Shown here: positions 6,823 to 14,301 of the stretch, piece by piece
How the letters are laid out: each line of letters starts with the position of its first letter
Position numbering within the stretch: position 1 is the first letter of the stretch
Assembly (NCBI GenBank): GCA_003537575.1
Contig: DPRS01000014.1
Coordinates: 4,074-25,712, forward strand
Length of the DNA stretch: 21,639 nt
DNA from: Oxalobacteraceae bacterium
GTDB lineage: Bacteria; Pseudomonadota; Gammaproteobacteria; Burkholderiales; Burkholderiaceae_D
Direction of reading: 5' to 3'
Notes under the pieces: model-generated
The model's input: the letters and a program-made list of their open reading frames with translations, nothing else
Told to the model about the DNA's origin: nothing
Database searches by the model: none
Translations under genes and position numbers: made by a program

Positions 6823-7584
6823 TTAACTCATGTACATGCCGCCATTCACGTGCAGCGTCGCGCCCGTGATATAGCCAGCTTGTGGCGATGCCAGGAAACT
6901 CACTGCGGCTGCAATATCCTCCGGCGTACCGAAACGCCCCAGGGGGATTTGCTGCTGCAAGGCGGCAATCTGCTCTCCGCTCAAGGCCTTGGTCATATCG
7001 GTATCGATGAAGCCCGGCGCAATGCAATTGACGGTGATATTGCGGCTGCCGATCTCGCGCGCCAGCGCCCGGCTCATGCCGGCGACGCCAGCCTTGGCGG
7101 CGGCATAATTCATCTGCCCCGGGTTGCCGGCCGAACCGACCACCGAAGTAATATTAATAATACGGCCTTGCTTGGCCTTCATCATACCGCGCAATACGGC
7201 GCGCGACAGCCGACCGACCGCAGTCAGGTTGGTGGCGATGACCGCATCCCACTCTTCATCCTTCATGCGCATGGCCAACTGGTCCTGGGTAATGCCGGCG
7301 TTGTTGACGAGGATAGTGACGGCGCCGGATTCCTTCTGGATTTGGTCGATGAGAGCGGCGCTGGCGGCGGCATCGTTGACGTTCAACACAACACCTTTGC
7401 CGGCCTGCGCACCGATTTCGGCCAGGTAGGCGGAAATCGCCGCGGCGCCCGCTTCGGAAGTGGCAGTCCCGATCACCTTTGCGCCCTGGCGCGCCAGTTC
7501 GCGAGCGATAGCCTGGCCAATGCCGCGCGATGCGCCGGTGACCAGCGCGACTTGATTGCTGAGATTCAGGTTTTGTGCAGTCAC
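6823..7584 (-). CDS. fabG: 3-oxoacyl-ACP reductase (FabG)
   Basis: This 253-residue NADPH-dependent short-chain dehydrogenase reduces beta-ketoacyl-ACP to 3-hydroxyacyl-ACP. The Rossmann motif TGASRGIG is at 16-23 and NNAG at 94-97. The catalytic residues are Asn119, Ser147 (ITSVVGS), Tyr160 and Lys164 (NYAAAKAG). The end, GATLHVNGGMYMS, is the classic FabG C terminus. The start is GTG 7584-7582, overlapping the fabD TGA in the tetranucleotide GTGA with GGAG 8 nt upstream, so translation is probably coupled to fabD. The N terminus (MTAQNLNLSNQVALVTG) is a few residues longer than E. coli FabG. Confidence 0.96.
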   Translation of the reverse strand: MTAQNLNLSNQVALVTGASRGIGQAIARELARQGAKVIGTATSEAGAAAISAYLAEIGAQAGKGVVLNVNDAAASAALIDQIQKESGAVTILVNNAGITQDQLAMRMKDEEWDAVIATNLTAVGRLSRAVLRGMMKAKQGRIINITSVVGSAGNPGQMNYAAAKAGVAGMSRALAREIGSRNITVNCIAPGFIDTDMTKALSGEQIAALQQQIPLGRFGTPEDIAAAVSFLASPQAGYITGATLHVNGGMYMS

Positions 7585-8513
7585 TTCAAGAGCTCCAATA
7601 CTTTTTCCAGGCTTGCCTGATCAAACACCGCTTCACCAGTCAGATTGCCATCGATACGCTTGGTCAAACCGGCCAGCACCTTGCCGGGGCCGCATTCAAC
7701 CACGTGGGTGATGCCGCTGCCAGCCATTTTCTGCACCGACTCCACCCAGCGCACCGGGCTGGCTGCCTGCCGTACCAGCGCCTCCTTGATGATCACCGGG
7801 TCCGTAACGATGGCGACGTCGACGTTGTTGATCACCGGGATCTGCGGTGCGGAAAAGTTCACGTCCGCCATGTATTCGCGCAAGCGGTCCGATGCCGGCT
7901 TCAAGAGCGAGGAATGGAACGGCGCCGACACCGGCAGCGGCAATGCGCGCTTGGCGCCCTTGTCCTTGGCTGCCTGGCAGGCGCGCTCGACAGCTTCCTT
8001 GTGGCCGGCGATCACCACTTGCGCCGGCGCATTAAAATTAACGGGCTCCACTACCTGCCCCTGCGCCGCCTCGGCGCAGGCTGAGCGCACGTCCTCGTCC
8101 GACAGGCCGAGAATCGCCGCCATGCCGCCCTGCCCGACCGGCACGGCTTCCTGCATGGCCTGGGCGCGGAAGCGCACCAGCGGCACCGCATCCTTGAAGG
8201 CGATCACGCCGGCGGCGACCAGGGCGGAATACTCGCCCAGGCTATGACCGGCCACTACGGCCGGGGCCGGACCGCCTGCAGCCAGCCAGGCGCGATAAGT
8301 TGCCACGGCGGCCGTCAGCATCACCGGTTGCGTATTGGTGGTCAGGTCCAGGTCTTCCTTCGGACCTTCGGCGATCAGCTTGCCGAGATCAAACTGCAAG
8401 GCATCGGATGCCTCGGCAATGGTTTGCTCTACCGCCGCATTGCCGGTAAAGCCATTCAGCATGCCGACCGCTTGCGAGCCTTGGCCGGGAAACACAAACG
8501 CGAATTTGCTCAT
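7581..8513 (-). CDS. fabD: Malonyl-CoA:ACP transacylase (FabD)
   Basis: This 310-residue enzyme moves malonyl groups from CoA to AcpP, supplying FabH and FabF. The family motif FVFPGQGSQ opens the protein. The nucleophile is Ser91 in GHSLGEYSALVAAG, the carboxylate-binding Arg is near 116 (VRFRAQAM), and the catalytic His200 is in SAPFHSSLL. The length fits (about 308-312). The ATG at 8513 is the only start that keeps MSKFAFVFPGQGSQ, but it has no good Shine-Dalgarno. The DNA just upstream is the tandem repeat array, which may have displaced the ancestral leader (inference). It overlaps fabG by 4 nt. Confidence 0.96.
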   Translation of the reverse strand: MSKFAFVFPGQGSQAVGMLNGFTGNAAVEQTIAEASDALQFDLGKLIAEGPKEDLDLTTNTQPVMLTAAVATYRAWLAAGGPAPAVVAGHSLGEYSALVAAGVIAFKDAVPLVRFRAQAMQEAVPVGQGGMAAILGLSDEDVRSACAEAAQGQVVEPVNFNAPAQVVIAGHKEAVERACQAAKDKGAKRALPLPVSAPFHSSLLKPASDRLREYMADVNFSAPQIPVINNVDVAIVTDPVIIKEALVRQAASPVRWVESVQKMAGSGITHVVECGPGKVLAGLTKRIDGNLTGEAVFDQASLEKVLELLK

Positions 8514-8530
8514 AATCTAGTCAAAAAACC

Positions 8531-8674
8531 TGTCCAGTTAGTTTCAGTTGGGGACAGAGTACCGCTGCGCTCAACAAATCCATCCAGTTATAGTCAGTTG
8601 GGGACAGAGTACCGCTACGCTCAACAAATCCATCCAGTTATAGTCAGTTGGGGACAGAGTACCGCTACGCTCAA
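8531..8674. repeat. Three tandem copies of a 50-bp repeat (REP-like)
   Basis: Copy 1 is 8531-8580, copy 2 is 8581-8630 and copy 3 starts at 8631. Copies 2 and 3 are identical for the 44 nt up to 8674, where copy 3 diverges. Copy 1 differs from copy 2 at six positions. Each copy contains GTTGGGGACAGAGTACCGCT. The array fills nearly all of the 177-nt fabH-fabD gap. From memory, the TTGGGGACAGAGTA core resembles short interspersed REP-type repeats linked to Y1 (RAYT) transposases in proteobacteria; no such transposase is in this window. There are no unique spacers, so it is not CRISPR. Confidence 0.85.
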
Positions 8675-8686
8675 CTCTGTCCCCAA
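8648..8686. repeat. 13-bp perfect inverted repeat closing the repeat array
   Basis: TTGGGGACAGAGT (8648-8660) and ACTCTGTCCCCAA (8674-8686) are perfect reverse complements around a 13-nt loop. The right arm occurs only after the third repeat copy, while the left arm occurs in all three. It ends 4 nt short of the fabH stop codon. In RNA it would form a stable hairpin between fabH and fabD. No T-tract follows on the minus strand, so it looks like a REP or mRNA-stability hairpin rather than an intrinsic terminator. Confidence 0.8.
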
Positions 8687-8690
8687 GAAT

Positions 8691-9677
8691 TTAAAACTTC
8701 GCCAGCACCGCGCCCCAGGTAAAGCCGCCGCCGACGCCTTCCATCATGACGTTGTGGCCGGGCTTGATGCGGCCGTCGCGCACGGCGTGGTCCAGCGCCA
8801 GCGGGATTGATGCCGCCGAGGTATTGCCGTGCTGATCTACGGTTACCACCATTTTTTCCATCGGCAAGTGAAGCTTTTTGGCCGTGCTCTGCATGATGCG
8901 GATGTTGGCCTGGTGCGGCACCAGCCAGTCGATTTCCGAAGCATCCATTGCAGCGACTTCCAGCACTTCCGACGCCACCTTTTCCAGCATCGAGACTGCC
9001 AGCTTGAAGACGGCCTGGCCATCCATGACGAGGAAGGCGCTGCCTTCCAGCACGCCGCCGCTGGGCTTGCCGGGCACGCAAAGAATCTCCGCATGGCGAC
9101 CATCGGCATGCAGCCTGGTGGCGAGGATGCCGGGCTCTTTCGATGCGCTCAGCACCACGGCGCCGGCGCCGTCGCCGAACAGCACGCAGGTGCCGCGGTC
9201 ATCAAAGTTCAGGATGCGCGAAAACACTTCCGCGCCAATCACCAGCACCTTCTTGTTGGTGCCGGCCTTGATGAAATTGTCGGCGATCGACATCGCATAG
9301 GCGAAGCCGGTGCACACCGCCTGCACGTCGAAAGCGGGGCAGCCGTTGGTGATGCCGAGCTTGCGCTGCACCACGCAGGCAGTGCTGGGAAAACCGCCGA
9401 AATAATCCGGCGTCGAAGTCGCCATGATGATCAGGTCGATATCGTCCGGTTGCAGGCCGGCCGCATCCAGGGCGCGGCGCGCCGCCTCTACCGCCAGGTC
9501 GCTGGACTGCACGCCGGTGTCGGCGAAATGACGCGCCGAGATGCCGCTGCGTGAAACGATCCATTCGTCCGAAGTCTCGATGCCTTTTTCCGCCAGTTGC
9601 GCAGCGAGTTCATGATTGGTGACGCGCCGCGGAGGCAGGTAGCTGCCGGTGCCGATGATTTTGCTGTACAGGCTCAT
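8691..9677 (-). CDS. fabH: 3-oxoacyl-ACP synthase III (FabH)
   Basis: This 328-residue initiating condensing enzyme joins acetyl-CoA to malonyl-ACP. The triad is Cys122 (QAVCTGFAYA), His255 (VPHQANIRI) and Asn285 (HGNTSAASIP). The protein begins MSLYSKIIGTGSYLPPRRVT and ends GGGFTWGAVLAKF, both canonical. The ATG at 9677 was chosen over an in-frame GTG at 9710 because the latter overlaps plsX and adds 11 non-conserved residues. The ATG lies 7 nt after the plsX stop with only a weak Shine-Dalgarno, so coupling to plsX is likely. The gene is separated from fabD by the tandem repeat array. Confidence 0.96.
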   Translation of the reverse strand: MSLYSKIIGTGSYLPPRRVTNHELAAQLAEKGIETSDEWIVSRSGISARHFADTGVQSSDLAVEAARRALDAAGLQPDDIDLIIMATSTPDYFGGFPSTACVVQRKLGITNGCPAFDVQAVCTGFAYAMSIADNFIKAGTNKKVLVIGAEVFSRILNFDDRGTCVLFGDGAGAVVLSASKEPGILATRLHADGRHAEILCVPGKPSGGVLEGSAFLVMDGQAVFKLAVSMLEKVASEVLEVAAMDASEIDWLVPHQANIRIMQSTAKKLHLPMEKMVVTVDQHGNTSAASIPLALDHAVRDGRIKPGHNVMMEGVGGGFTWGAVLAKF

Positions 9678-9684
9678 GTGTGCT

Positions 9685-10761
9685 TTATTGGATGGGTGCT
9701 GGAATGACACTGGATTCGACTGCCGCCGGCGCCTCCGCTTGCGGCATCAATTCGGCGATACTGGCGGAGATGCGTGCGGTCAGATCGTTATTCGCCGCAT
9801 CATAAGCGCGCCGGATCGCCCACTCGTAGGCGTAGGCATCGGCGCCGCCATGGCTCTTGAACACCAGGCCGCGCAGTCCCAGGAGGCTTGCGCCATTATA
9901 GCGCGACGGATTCATGCGTTTGGAAATCGCCTTCAGGGCGCCGCGCGCGATCAGCGCGCCAAGCATGTTGAGCGGATTGCTCTTGAATTCCGCGGTCACG
10001 ACCGCCTTGAAGAAGCGGCCCAGGCCTTCGGATGCCTTCAGCACGACATTGCCGACGAAGCCGTCGCACACCACGATATCGGTGGTGCCCTTGAAAATAT
10101 CGTCGCCTTCGACGTTGCCGTAGAAGTTCAGCACGCCTTTTTCATGGTCGGCGCGCAGCAGCCGGGCGGTCAGCTTGACCACTTCATTACCCTTGATGTC
10201 TTCTTCGCCGATATTGAGCAGGCCGACGGTCGGCTTGGCGCGCCCTTCGATGCTCGCCACCAGCGCTGAACCCATCAGTGCGAACTGGTGCAGATGGTGC
10301 GGCTCGCAATCGACATTGGCGCCGAGGTCGAGCATGTAGGTGGGCTTGTCTTTCTGGCTCGGAATCAGGGTGCAAATCGCCGGACGGTCGACGCCCGGGA
10401 TGGTTTTCAGCACATAGCGGGAAATCGCCATCAGCGCACCGGTATTGCCGGCGGAAACACAGGCTTGCACGCGACCATCCTTGACCAGGGTAATCGCGAC
10501 GCGCATCGACGAATCGCGCTTGCGACGCAAAGCCACTTCCACCGTATCATCCATGGCCACCACTTCCTCAGCATGGAGAATGGAGAGGCGCGAATGATCG
10601 AGCGCATGAAGTTTTTTCAGTTCAGCACGAATTGCCTCTTCCCGACCCACCAGGATCAGTTCGGCATCCGACTCGCGATTGACAAATGAAACGGCCGCAG
10701 CAACCGTAACCGCACAGCCGTGATCTCCGCCCATGCAGTCGATGGATATTTTAATTGTCAT
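9685..10761 (-). CDS. plsX: Phosphate acyltransferase PlsX
   Basis: This 358-residue protein converts acyl-ACP and phosphate to acyl-phosphate, the acyl donor for PlsY in phospholipid synthesis; it acts peripherally at the membrane. The N-terminal signature MTIKISIDCMGGDHG is diagnostic. Further family blocks are RDSSMRVAITLVKDGRVQAC, then VSAGNTGALMAISRYVLKTI, YMLDLGANVDCEPHHL and VCDGFVGNVVLKASEGLGRF. An in-frame extension to 10842 would run through the rpmF-plsX terminator-like hairpin and is not family-like, so ATG 10761 is used. The Shine-Dalgarno is poor. The C terminus (LMPQAEAPAAVESSVIPAPI) has a short Ala/Pro tail. Confidence 0.95.
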   Translation of the reverse strand: MTIKISIDCMGGDHGCAVTVAAAVSFVNRESDAELILVGREEAIRAELKKLHALDHSRLSILHAEEVVAMDDTVEVALRRKRDSSMRVAITLVKDGRVQACVSAGNTGALMAISRYVLKTIPGVDRPAICTLIPSQKDKPTYMLDLGANVDCEPHHLHQFALMGSALVASIEGRAKPTVGLLNIGEEDIKGNEVVKLTARLLRADHEKGVLNFYGNVEGDDIFKGTTDIVVCDGFVGNVVLKASEGLGRFFKAVVTAEFKSNPLNMLGALIARGALKAISKRMNPSRYNGASLLGLRGLVFKSHGGADAYAYEWAIRRAYDAANNDLTARISASIAELMPQAEAPAAVESSVIPAPIQ

Positions 10762-10838
10762 TGCTTTGATTCTGACGCCACGTATCGGCTGGACCAGATG
10801 GTACGCGGCGCAAAATGACGCGACTTGAAGTCGGAAAC

Positions 10839-10877
10839 ACAAAAAGCGGCGCCGCTCTGTTACGCATCACGCCGCTT
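10839..10877 (-). terminator. Intrinsic-terminator-like hairpin between rpmF and plsX
   Basis: On the minus strand AAGCGGCG (10877-10870) pairs with CGCCGCTT (10851-10844) across an 18-nt loop and runs into TTTTTGTG. The self-complementary AGCGGCGCCGCT within it gives an alternative fold. It begins 23 nt after the rpmF stop. It probably ends some transcripts there, keeping ribosomal-protein mRNA in excess over plsX-fab mRNA. Confidence 0.6.
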
Positions 10878-10900
10878 CTTCATCCGGAAACAACAATGGA

Positions 10901-11083
10901 TTATTCGTCGTTCTTGGTCTTCAGGACCTTGCGACCACGATAGTAGCCGTTCGGGCTGATGTGGTGACGCAGATGGGTTTCGCCGGTGGTCGGCTCGACG
11001 GCCAGTTGCGGCGCGGTCAGATGGTCGTGCGAACGGTGCATGCCGCGCTTGGACGGGGATTTTTTATTTTGCTGAACAGCCAT
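10901..11083 (-). CDS. rpmF: 50S ribosomal protein L32
   Basis: This 60-residue basic protein begins MAVQQNKKSPSKRGMHRSHD and contains HISPNGYYRGRKVL, the conserved L32 core. It has no cysteines, so it is the zinc-independent (C-minus) form, as in E. coli. The ATG at 11083 has a strong AGGAG Shine-Dalgarno 6 nt upstream. The order yceD, rpmF, plsX is widespread in proteobacteria. The product is a structural protein of the large subunit. Confidence 0.97.
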   Translation of the reverse strand: MAVQQNKKSPSKRGMHRSHDHLTAPQLAVEPTTGETHLRHHISPNGYYRGRKVLKTKNDE

Positions 11084-11110
11084 GATTACTCCTAAACCTA
11101 AGATTCCAAA

Positions 11111-11116
11111 ATTTTA
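11111..11116 (-). promoter_or_regulatory. Possible rpmF -10 element (TAAAAT)
   Basis: In the 99-nt yceD-rpmF gap, the minus strand reads GTGTTAAAATTTTGG about 30 nt before the rpmF ATG. The -35 hexamer is poor. It could be an internal promoter raising L32 expression; the support is weak. Confidence 0.3.
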
Positions 11117-11182
11117 ACACAACCCAAACGCAAACTCACCCCACCTTGCCGGCGGAGAGTCCGCATATTCTTGCCTTGCAGT

Positions 11183-11683
11183 CTAACGCTTCCAGTCTTT
11201 CAAAACACCGAAAGGCGACGGCGCCTTGCCACTGTCTTCCACCGCTTGCTGCGGTGACGCCCCAGGGCAGACATCGTGCCGCGGCGACACCGGCAACGCC
11301 AGCAACGCCTCGTCCTCGACCAGATCGGCGACATTGAACTGCCGCGAACCCGCGATGACTTCGAGTTCATCATCATCCAGCGCCGCTTCCAGTTCATCGG
11401 CGCCAGCTTCGTCCTGCGCCAGCACCAGCACTGTTTCGACATCGAAGCCGAATTCAAACGGCGTCAGGCAGCGCTGACACATCAAGGCCACCGAACCGGC
11501 CACTTTCAGCGTCAGTTGCGGATATCCCTGGGCATGCCTGCCACCAACGAGCGACCAGCGAATCGCTCCGGTAGGAGCCACTGCTTCCGCCGCCAGCCTG
11601 GACAAATCGGCGACGGCAAATTCACCCTCGCGCGACTCTCCCTGCCGGGAAAATTCAAATGCATCGATCAGAATGGCTTCCAT
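11183..11683 (-). CDS. yceD: YceD/DUF177 family protein (23S rRNA accumulation)
   Basis: This 166-residue protein belongs to the DUF177/YceD family, whose E. coli member is needed for normal 23S rRNA accumulation. Family hallmarks are the paired cysteines Cys69-x2-Cys72 in VALMCQRCLTPFEF and the C-terminal block DLVEDEALLALPVSPRHDVC (Cys139). An acidic patch (about 92-108) lies between them. The protein begins MEAILIDAFEFSRQ at ATG 11683; an in-frame extension to 11797 would run across the promoter, so it is rejected. It is the first gene of the yceD-rpmF-plsX-fab operon, 20 nt downstream of the predicted transcription start. Confidence 0.9.
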   Translation of the reverse strand: MEAILIDAFEFSRQGESREGEFAVADLSRLAAEAVAPTGAIRWSLVGGRHAQGYPQLTLKVAGSVALMCQRCLTPFEFGFDVETVLVLAQDEAGADELEAALDDDELEVIAGSRQFNVADLVEDEALLALPVSPRHDVCPGASPQQAVEDSGKAPSPFGVLKDWKR

Positions 11684-11710
11684 GCGTCTGACGAGTCCGG
11701 AAAACCTGCG

Positions 11711-11740
11711 ATAATAACAGGCTTTTCCTTTATTCGTCAA
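11711..11740 (-). promoter_or_regulatory. Sigma70 promoter for yceD-rpmF-plsX-fab operon
   Basis: On the minus strand TTGACG (11740-11735), an 18-nt spacer and TATTAT (11716-11711) give a strong sigma70-type promoter. The predicted start is near 11704, about 20 nt before the yceD ATG. It lies in the 115-nt divergent gap shared with maf. I found no comparably good promoter facing maf. Confidence 0.75.
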
Positions 11741-11798
11741 AGCCTTAGCGTATTTAAGACCTAATTGCACACCATTACTGGCCGAATGCCCTGCCAAT

Positions 11799-12422
11799 AT
11801 GACAAATTCATCACAGAACTCCAGCCTGCCCCGCCTGATTTTGGGCTCCAGCTCATCTTATCGCCAGGAATTGCTGGCGCGCCTCGGCCTGCCCTTCGAG
11901 GTTTGCAAACCCGATATCGATGAAACGCCGCACGCCGGCGAAACGCCCGAAGCGACCGCCCTGCGCCTGTCCCGGGAAAAAGCACAGGCTGTAGCCCGAC
12001 AAAACCCGGGCAGCCTGGTGATCGGCTCGGACCAGGTCGCCACGCTGGATGGCGCGCAGATCGGCAAGCCAGGCACGCATGAGAATGCCTTGAAACAGTT
12101 GCAGGTCATGCGTGGGCGCCGTGTCGTGTTCCATTCTGCGCTGTGCCTGTGGGACGGTCGCGCAACGGATGAAAAGAATGCCGCCCAGGCCGAATGCGTG
12201 CCGACTTTCGTCACTTTCCGGGACTTGCCGGATGCGGAGCTGGATGCCTACCTGCGTATCGAGCAGCCTTACGATTGCGCCGGCAGCGCCAAGAATGAAG
12301 GACTGGGGATTGCCTTACTGGAAAAGATCGAAAGCACCGACCCCACGGCACTGACAGGACTGCCGCTGATTGCCCTGACGACCATGCTGCGCCGCGCCGG
12401 CGTACCGTTTTTCCGGACATGA
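11799..12422 (+). CDS. Maf family nucleotide pyrophosphatase, YceF type
   Basis: This 207-residue Maf-fold enzyme hydrolyses non-canonical or modified nucleoside triphosphates; the YceF subgroup acts on 7-methyl-GTP. Maf blocks are LILGSSSSYRQELLARLG (about 13-30), DIDETPHAGETPEATALRLS with EKAQAVA following, the catalytic-region GSDQVATLDG (Asp78), and the C-terminal CAGSAKNEGLGIALLEKIES with LTGLPLIAL. IGSDQV and CAGS-x-K-x-EG-x-GI match E. coli YceF more than YhdE, so m7GTP pyrophosphatase is likely. The Shine-Dalgarno is weak. The gene diverges from yceD, and its end overlaps the next gene by 4 nt. Confidence 0.93.
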   Translation: MTNSSQNSSLPRLILGSSSSYRQELLARLGLPFEVCKPDIDETPHAGETPEATALRLSREKAQAVARQNPGSLVIGSDQVATLDGAQIGKPGTHENALKQLQVMRGRRVVFHSALCLWDGRATDEKNAAQAECVPTFVTFRDLPDAELDAYLRIEQPYDCAGSAKNEGLGIALLEKIESTDPTALTGLPLIALTTMLRRAGVPFFRT

Positions 12423-13177
12423 TCATGACCGGAACCCTTTACCTGATTCCCAATACCCTGGGTCCCTGCGAGGACGGCGCCAGCGATCCGCTGACATCCC
12501 TGATACCGGAGCAGGTGCAGGCCTGCACCGCCGGGCTCGAGTATTTCATTGCCGAAAACGCCAAGACTACGCGCGCCTTCCTCAAACTGGTCGCCGTCCG
12601 GCATCCGCTGGCCAGGCCGCTGCAGGAAATCCGCATTGCCGAACTGAACGTCAATACCGCGGAAGCGGCGCTGCCGCAATTGCTGCAGCCGCTGCTGCAA
12701 GGTGAGGACGCCGGACTGATTTCGGAAGCCGGCGTGCCGGCGGTGGCCGATCCCGGCGCTAACCTTGTCAGGATGGCGCATGAGCACGGGATACGGGTAC
12801 GGCCTTTGGTGGGGCCCTCTTCACTGCTCCTCGCGGTGATGTCCAGCGGCCTGAACGGCCAGAGCTTTGCATTCAATGGCTATCTGCCAGTCGATGCCAG
12901 CCAGCGCGCCAAACAGATCCGCATGCTGGAAGAACGTTCGCGCAAGGAAAGGCAAACCCAGCTTTTCATCGAAACGCCCTACCGCAACGCCGCCTTGCTG
13001 GATACCCTGGCAAGCACTTGCCAGCCGGGCACGCTGGTGTGCGTAGCAACCGACTTGAGCCTGGCGTCGGAATCGATTGCCACCCGCACCGCCGGCGCCT
13101 GGAAAAAACAGCTGACGGCCGGCAAGGCGCCGGACCTGCACAAGCGGCCAACGGTGTTTCTATTATTGGGGCAATAA
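12419..13177 (+). CDS. SAM-dependent methyltransferase, RsmI-like (tetrapyrrole methylase fold)
   Basis: This 252-residue protein has the tetrapyrrole-methylase fold seen in 16S rRNA methyltransferase RsmI. It starts GTLYLIPNTLG (like GxLYxVxTPIG in RsmI), has the SAM-binding GLISEAGVPAVADPGANLVR (about 99-118), then PLVGPSSLLLAVMSSGLNGQ and FNGYLP. It lacks the RsmI-typical extended C terminus and is shorter than the usual 280-300 aa. The opening NTLG in place of TPIG is characteristic of a paralogous beta/gammaproteobacterial group found next to maf. Its target is therefore uncertain. The start ATG 12419 overlaps the maf TGA; a second ATG two codons later (12425) is equally possible. Confidence 0.85.
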   Translation: MIMTGTLYLIPNTLGPCEDGASDPLTSLIPEQVQACTAGLEYFIAENAKTTRAFLKLVAVRHPLARPLQEIRIAELNVNTAEAALPQLLQPLLQGEDAGLISEAGVPAVADPGANLVRMAHEHGIRVRPLVGPSSLLLAVMSSGLNGQSFAFNGYLPVDASQRAKQIRMLEERSRKERQTQLFIETPYRNAALLDTLASTCQPGTLVCVATDLSLASESIATRTAGAWKKQLTAGKAPDLHKRPTVFLLLGQ

Positions 13178-13188
13178 TTGGGACAATA
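13165..13188. repeat. 12-bp tandem duplication at the methyltransferase stop
   Basis: ATTGGGGCAATA (13165-13176) is followed directly by ATTGGGACAATA (13177-13188), with one mismatch. The first copy plus the next base holds the final Gln codon and the TAA stop. It is probably a slippage duplication. The remaining 13189-13275 gap before the convergent sppA stop shows no clear terminator. Confidence 0.6.
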
Positions 13189-13275
13189 AACAGAGAAGCA
13201 ATGCACAGACTCCAGCAAGCCGGACGGCGATCAGAGAGCCTGTAACGGTGGTCAGGGAGCCTGTACTTGCTTTTG

Positions 13276-14301
13276 TCAGCGCAGGCTGGGGCGGGCGTGG
13301 CTTCCGCTCCACAAGGACTGCCATGCGCCGGCGCCCACCGCGGCGCCGAATTTCTTCAGGACGCGCTCGGACAGATTTTCGTGCTCGGTATAGTCGACGA
13401 TTTCACCCACTTTCAGCTCGTCGCGGGCGACGCTGTCGACGGTGCCGAAGCCATCCGCCAACCCCATCTCGACCGCCTTGCTACCGCTCCAGAACAAGCC
13501 GGAGAAAGTTTCCGGAGTTTCCTTCAATCGATTGCCGCGCCCTTCGCGCACCACCTGGATGAATTGCTGATGGATTTCATCCAGCATTTCCTTGGCATAG
13601 GCTTTCTGCGCGTCGCTTTGCGGACTGAAGGGATCGAGGAAGCCCTTGTTTTCTCCCGCGGTCAGCAAGCGGCGCTCCACCCCGACTTTATCCATCAGGC
13701 CGGTGAATCCGAAGCCATCCATCAGCACGCCAATCGAGCCGACGATGCTGGCCTTGTTGACGAAAATCTTGGTCGCTCCAGCGGCAATGTAATATCCGCC
13801 GGAAGCGCACATCTCATCGACCACCACATACAGCGGCTTCTTCGGATACTCGGCGCGCAGGCGGGTCATTTCATCATTGATCATGCCGGCCTGCACGGGG
13901 CTGCCGCCGGGGCTGTTGATACGCAGGATCACGCCGACCGAACCAGCATCGGAAAAGGCGCGATTGAGCGCCGGGATGACCGAATCGGCATCACCGCTGC
14001 CGCCGCCCGAGGCAATTGCGCCATCGATCTCGATCAGGGCGGTGTGGGGGCCGGATACTTCGGCGGCAGATTCGCCGAGGTCAAGCGCACGCCACAGAAC
14101 GACGGCCGCGAGCAAAAGAAAAGCCAGCCTGAAAAAAATATTCCAGCGACGGCGCGCGCGCTGTTCGCGCAAGGCGGCATAAGCCAGCTTTTCCAGCACT
14201 TCGCGCTCCCAACCATCCTTGCGCCCTGCTCCCGCCGATGCGGCGACCGGCGTCGCGTTTTCCCTATCATTGTCCATATCCATCCCTGTCATTGAATTCA
14301 C
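13276..14301 (-). CDS. sppA: Signal peptide peptidase SppA-like, S49 family, short form
   Basis: This protein of up to 341 residues is anchored in the inner membrane by one helix (about 54-70) after an Arg-rich cytoplasmic segment (REQRARRRWN). The S49 serine-lysine dyad is visible: Ser167 in DEMCASGGYYIAAGA and Lys219 in LLTAGENKGFLDPF. The spacing of 52 equals that recalled for B. subtilis SppA (Ser147/Lys199). ILRINSPGGSPVQAG is the conserved oxyanion region. It is the single-domain 36-kDa type, not the tandem E. coli form. The start is unsettled: GTG 14301 overlaps the preceding stop as GTGA, ATG 14292 is next, and ATG 14277 has the best Shine-Dalgarno (AGGG, 6 nt). It is last in the rluC-gph-Rieske-sppA operon. 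Confidence 0.92.
   Translation of the reverse strand: MNSMTGMDMDNDRENATPVAASAGAGRKDGWEREVLEKLAYAALREQRARRRWNIFFRLAFLLLAAVVLWRALDLGESAAEVSGPHTALIEIDGAIASGGGSGDADSVIPALNRAFSDAGSVGVILRINSPGGSPVQAGMINDEMTRLRAEYPKKPLYVVVDEMCASGGYYIAAGATKIFVNKASIVGSIGVLMDGFGFTGLMDKVGVERRLLTAGENKGFLDPFSPQSDAQKAYAKEMLDEIHQQFIQVVREGRGNRLKETPETFSGLFWSGSKAVEMGLADGFGTVDSVARDELKVGEIVDYTEHENLSERVLKKFGAAVGAGAWQSLWSGSHARPSLR

Noticed and set aside
8531..8686. Possible CRISPR array from regularly repeated sequence
   Set aside because: The copies are directly adjacent 50-bp units with no variable spacers, and no cas genes are nearby.
8244..8810. Plus-strand open frame across fabD, the repeat array and fabH
   Set aside because: It is antisense to two certain genes and owes its length to the repeat unit being open in that frame.
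13189..13275. Bidirectional terminator between the methyltransferase gene and sppA
   Set aside because: I could not find a GC-rich stem with a T-tract in either direction.
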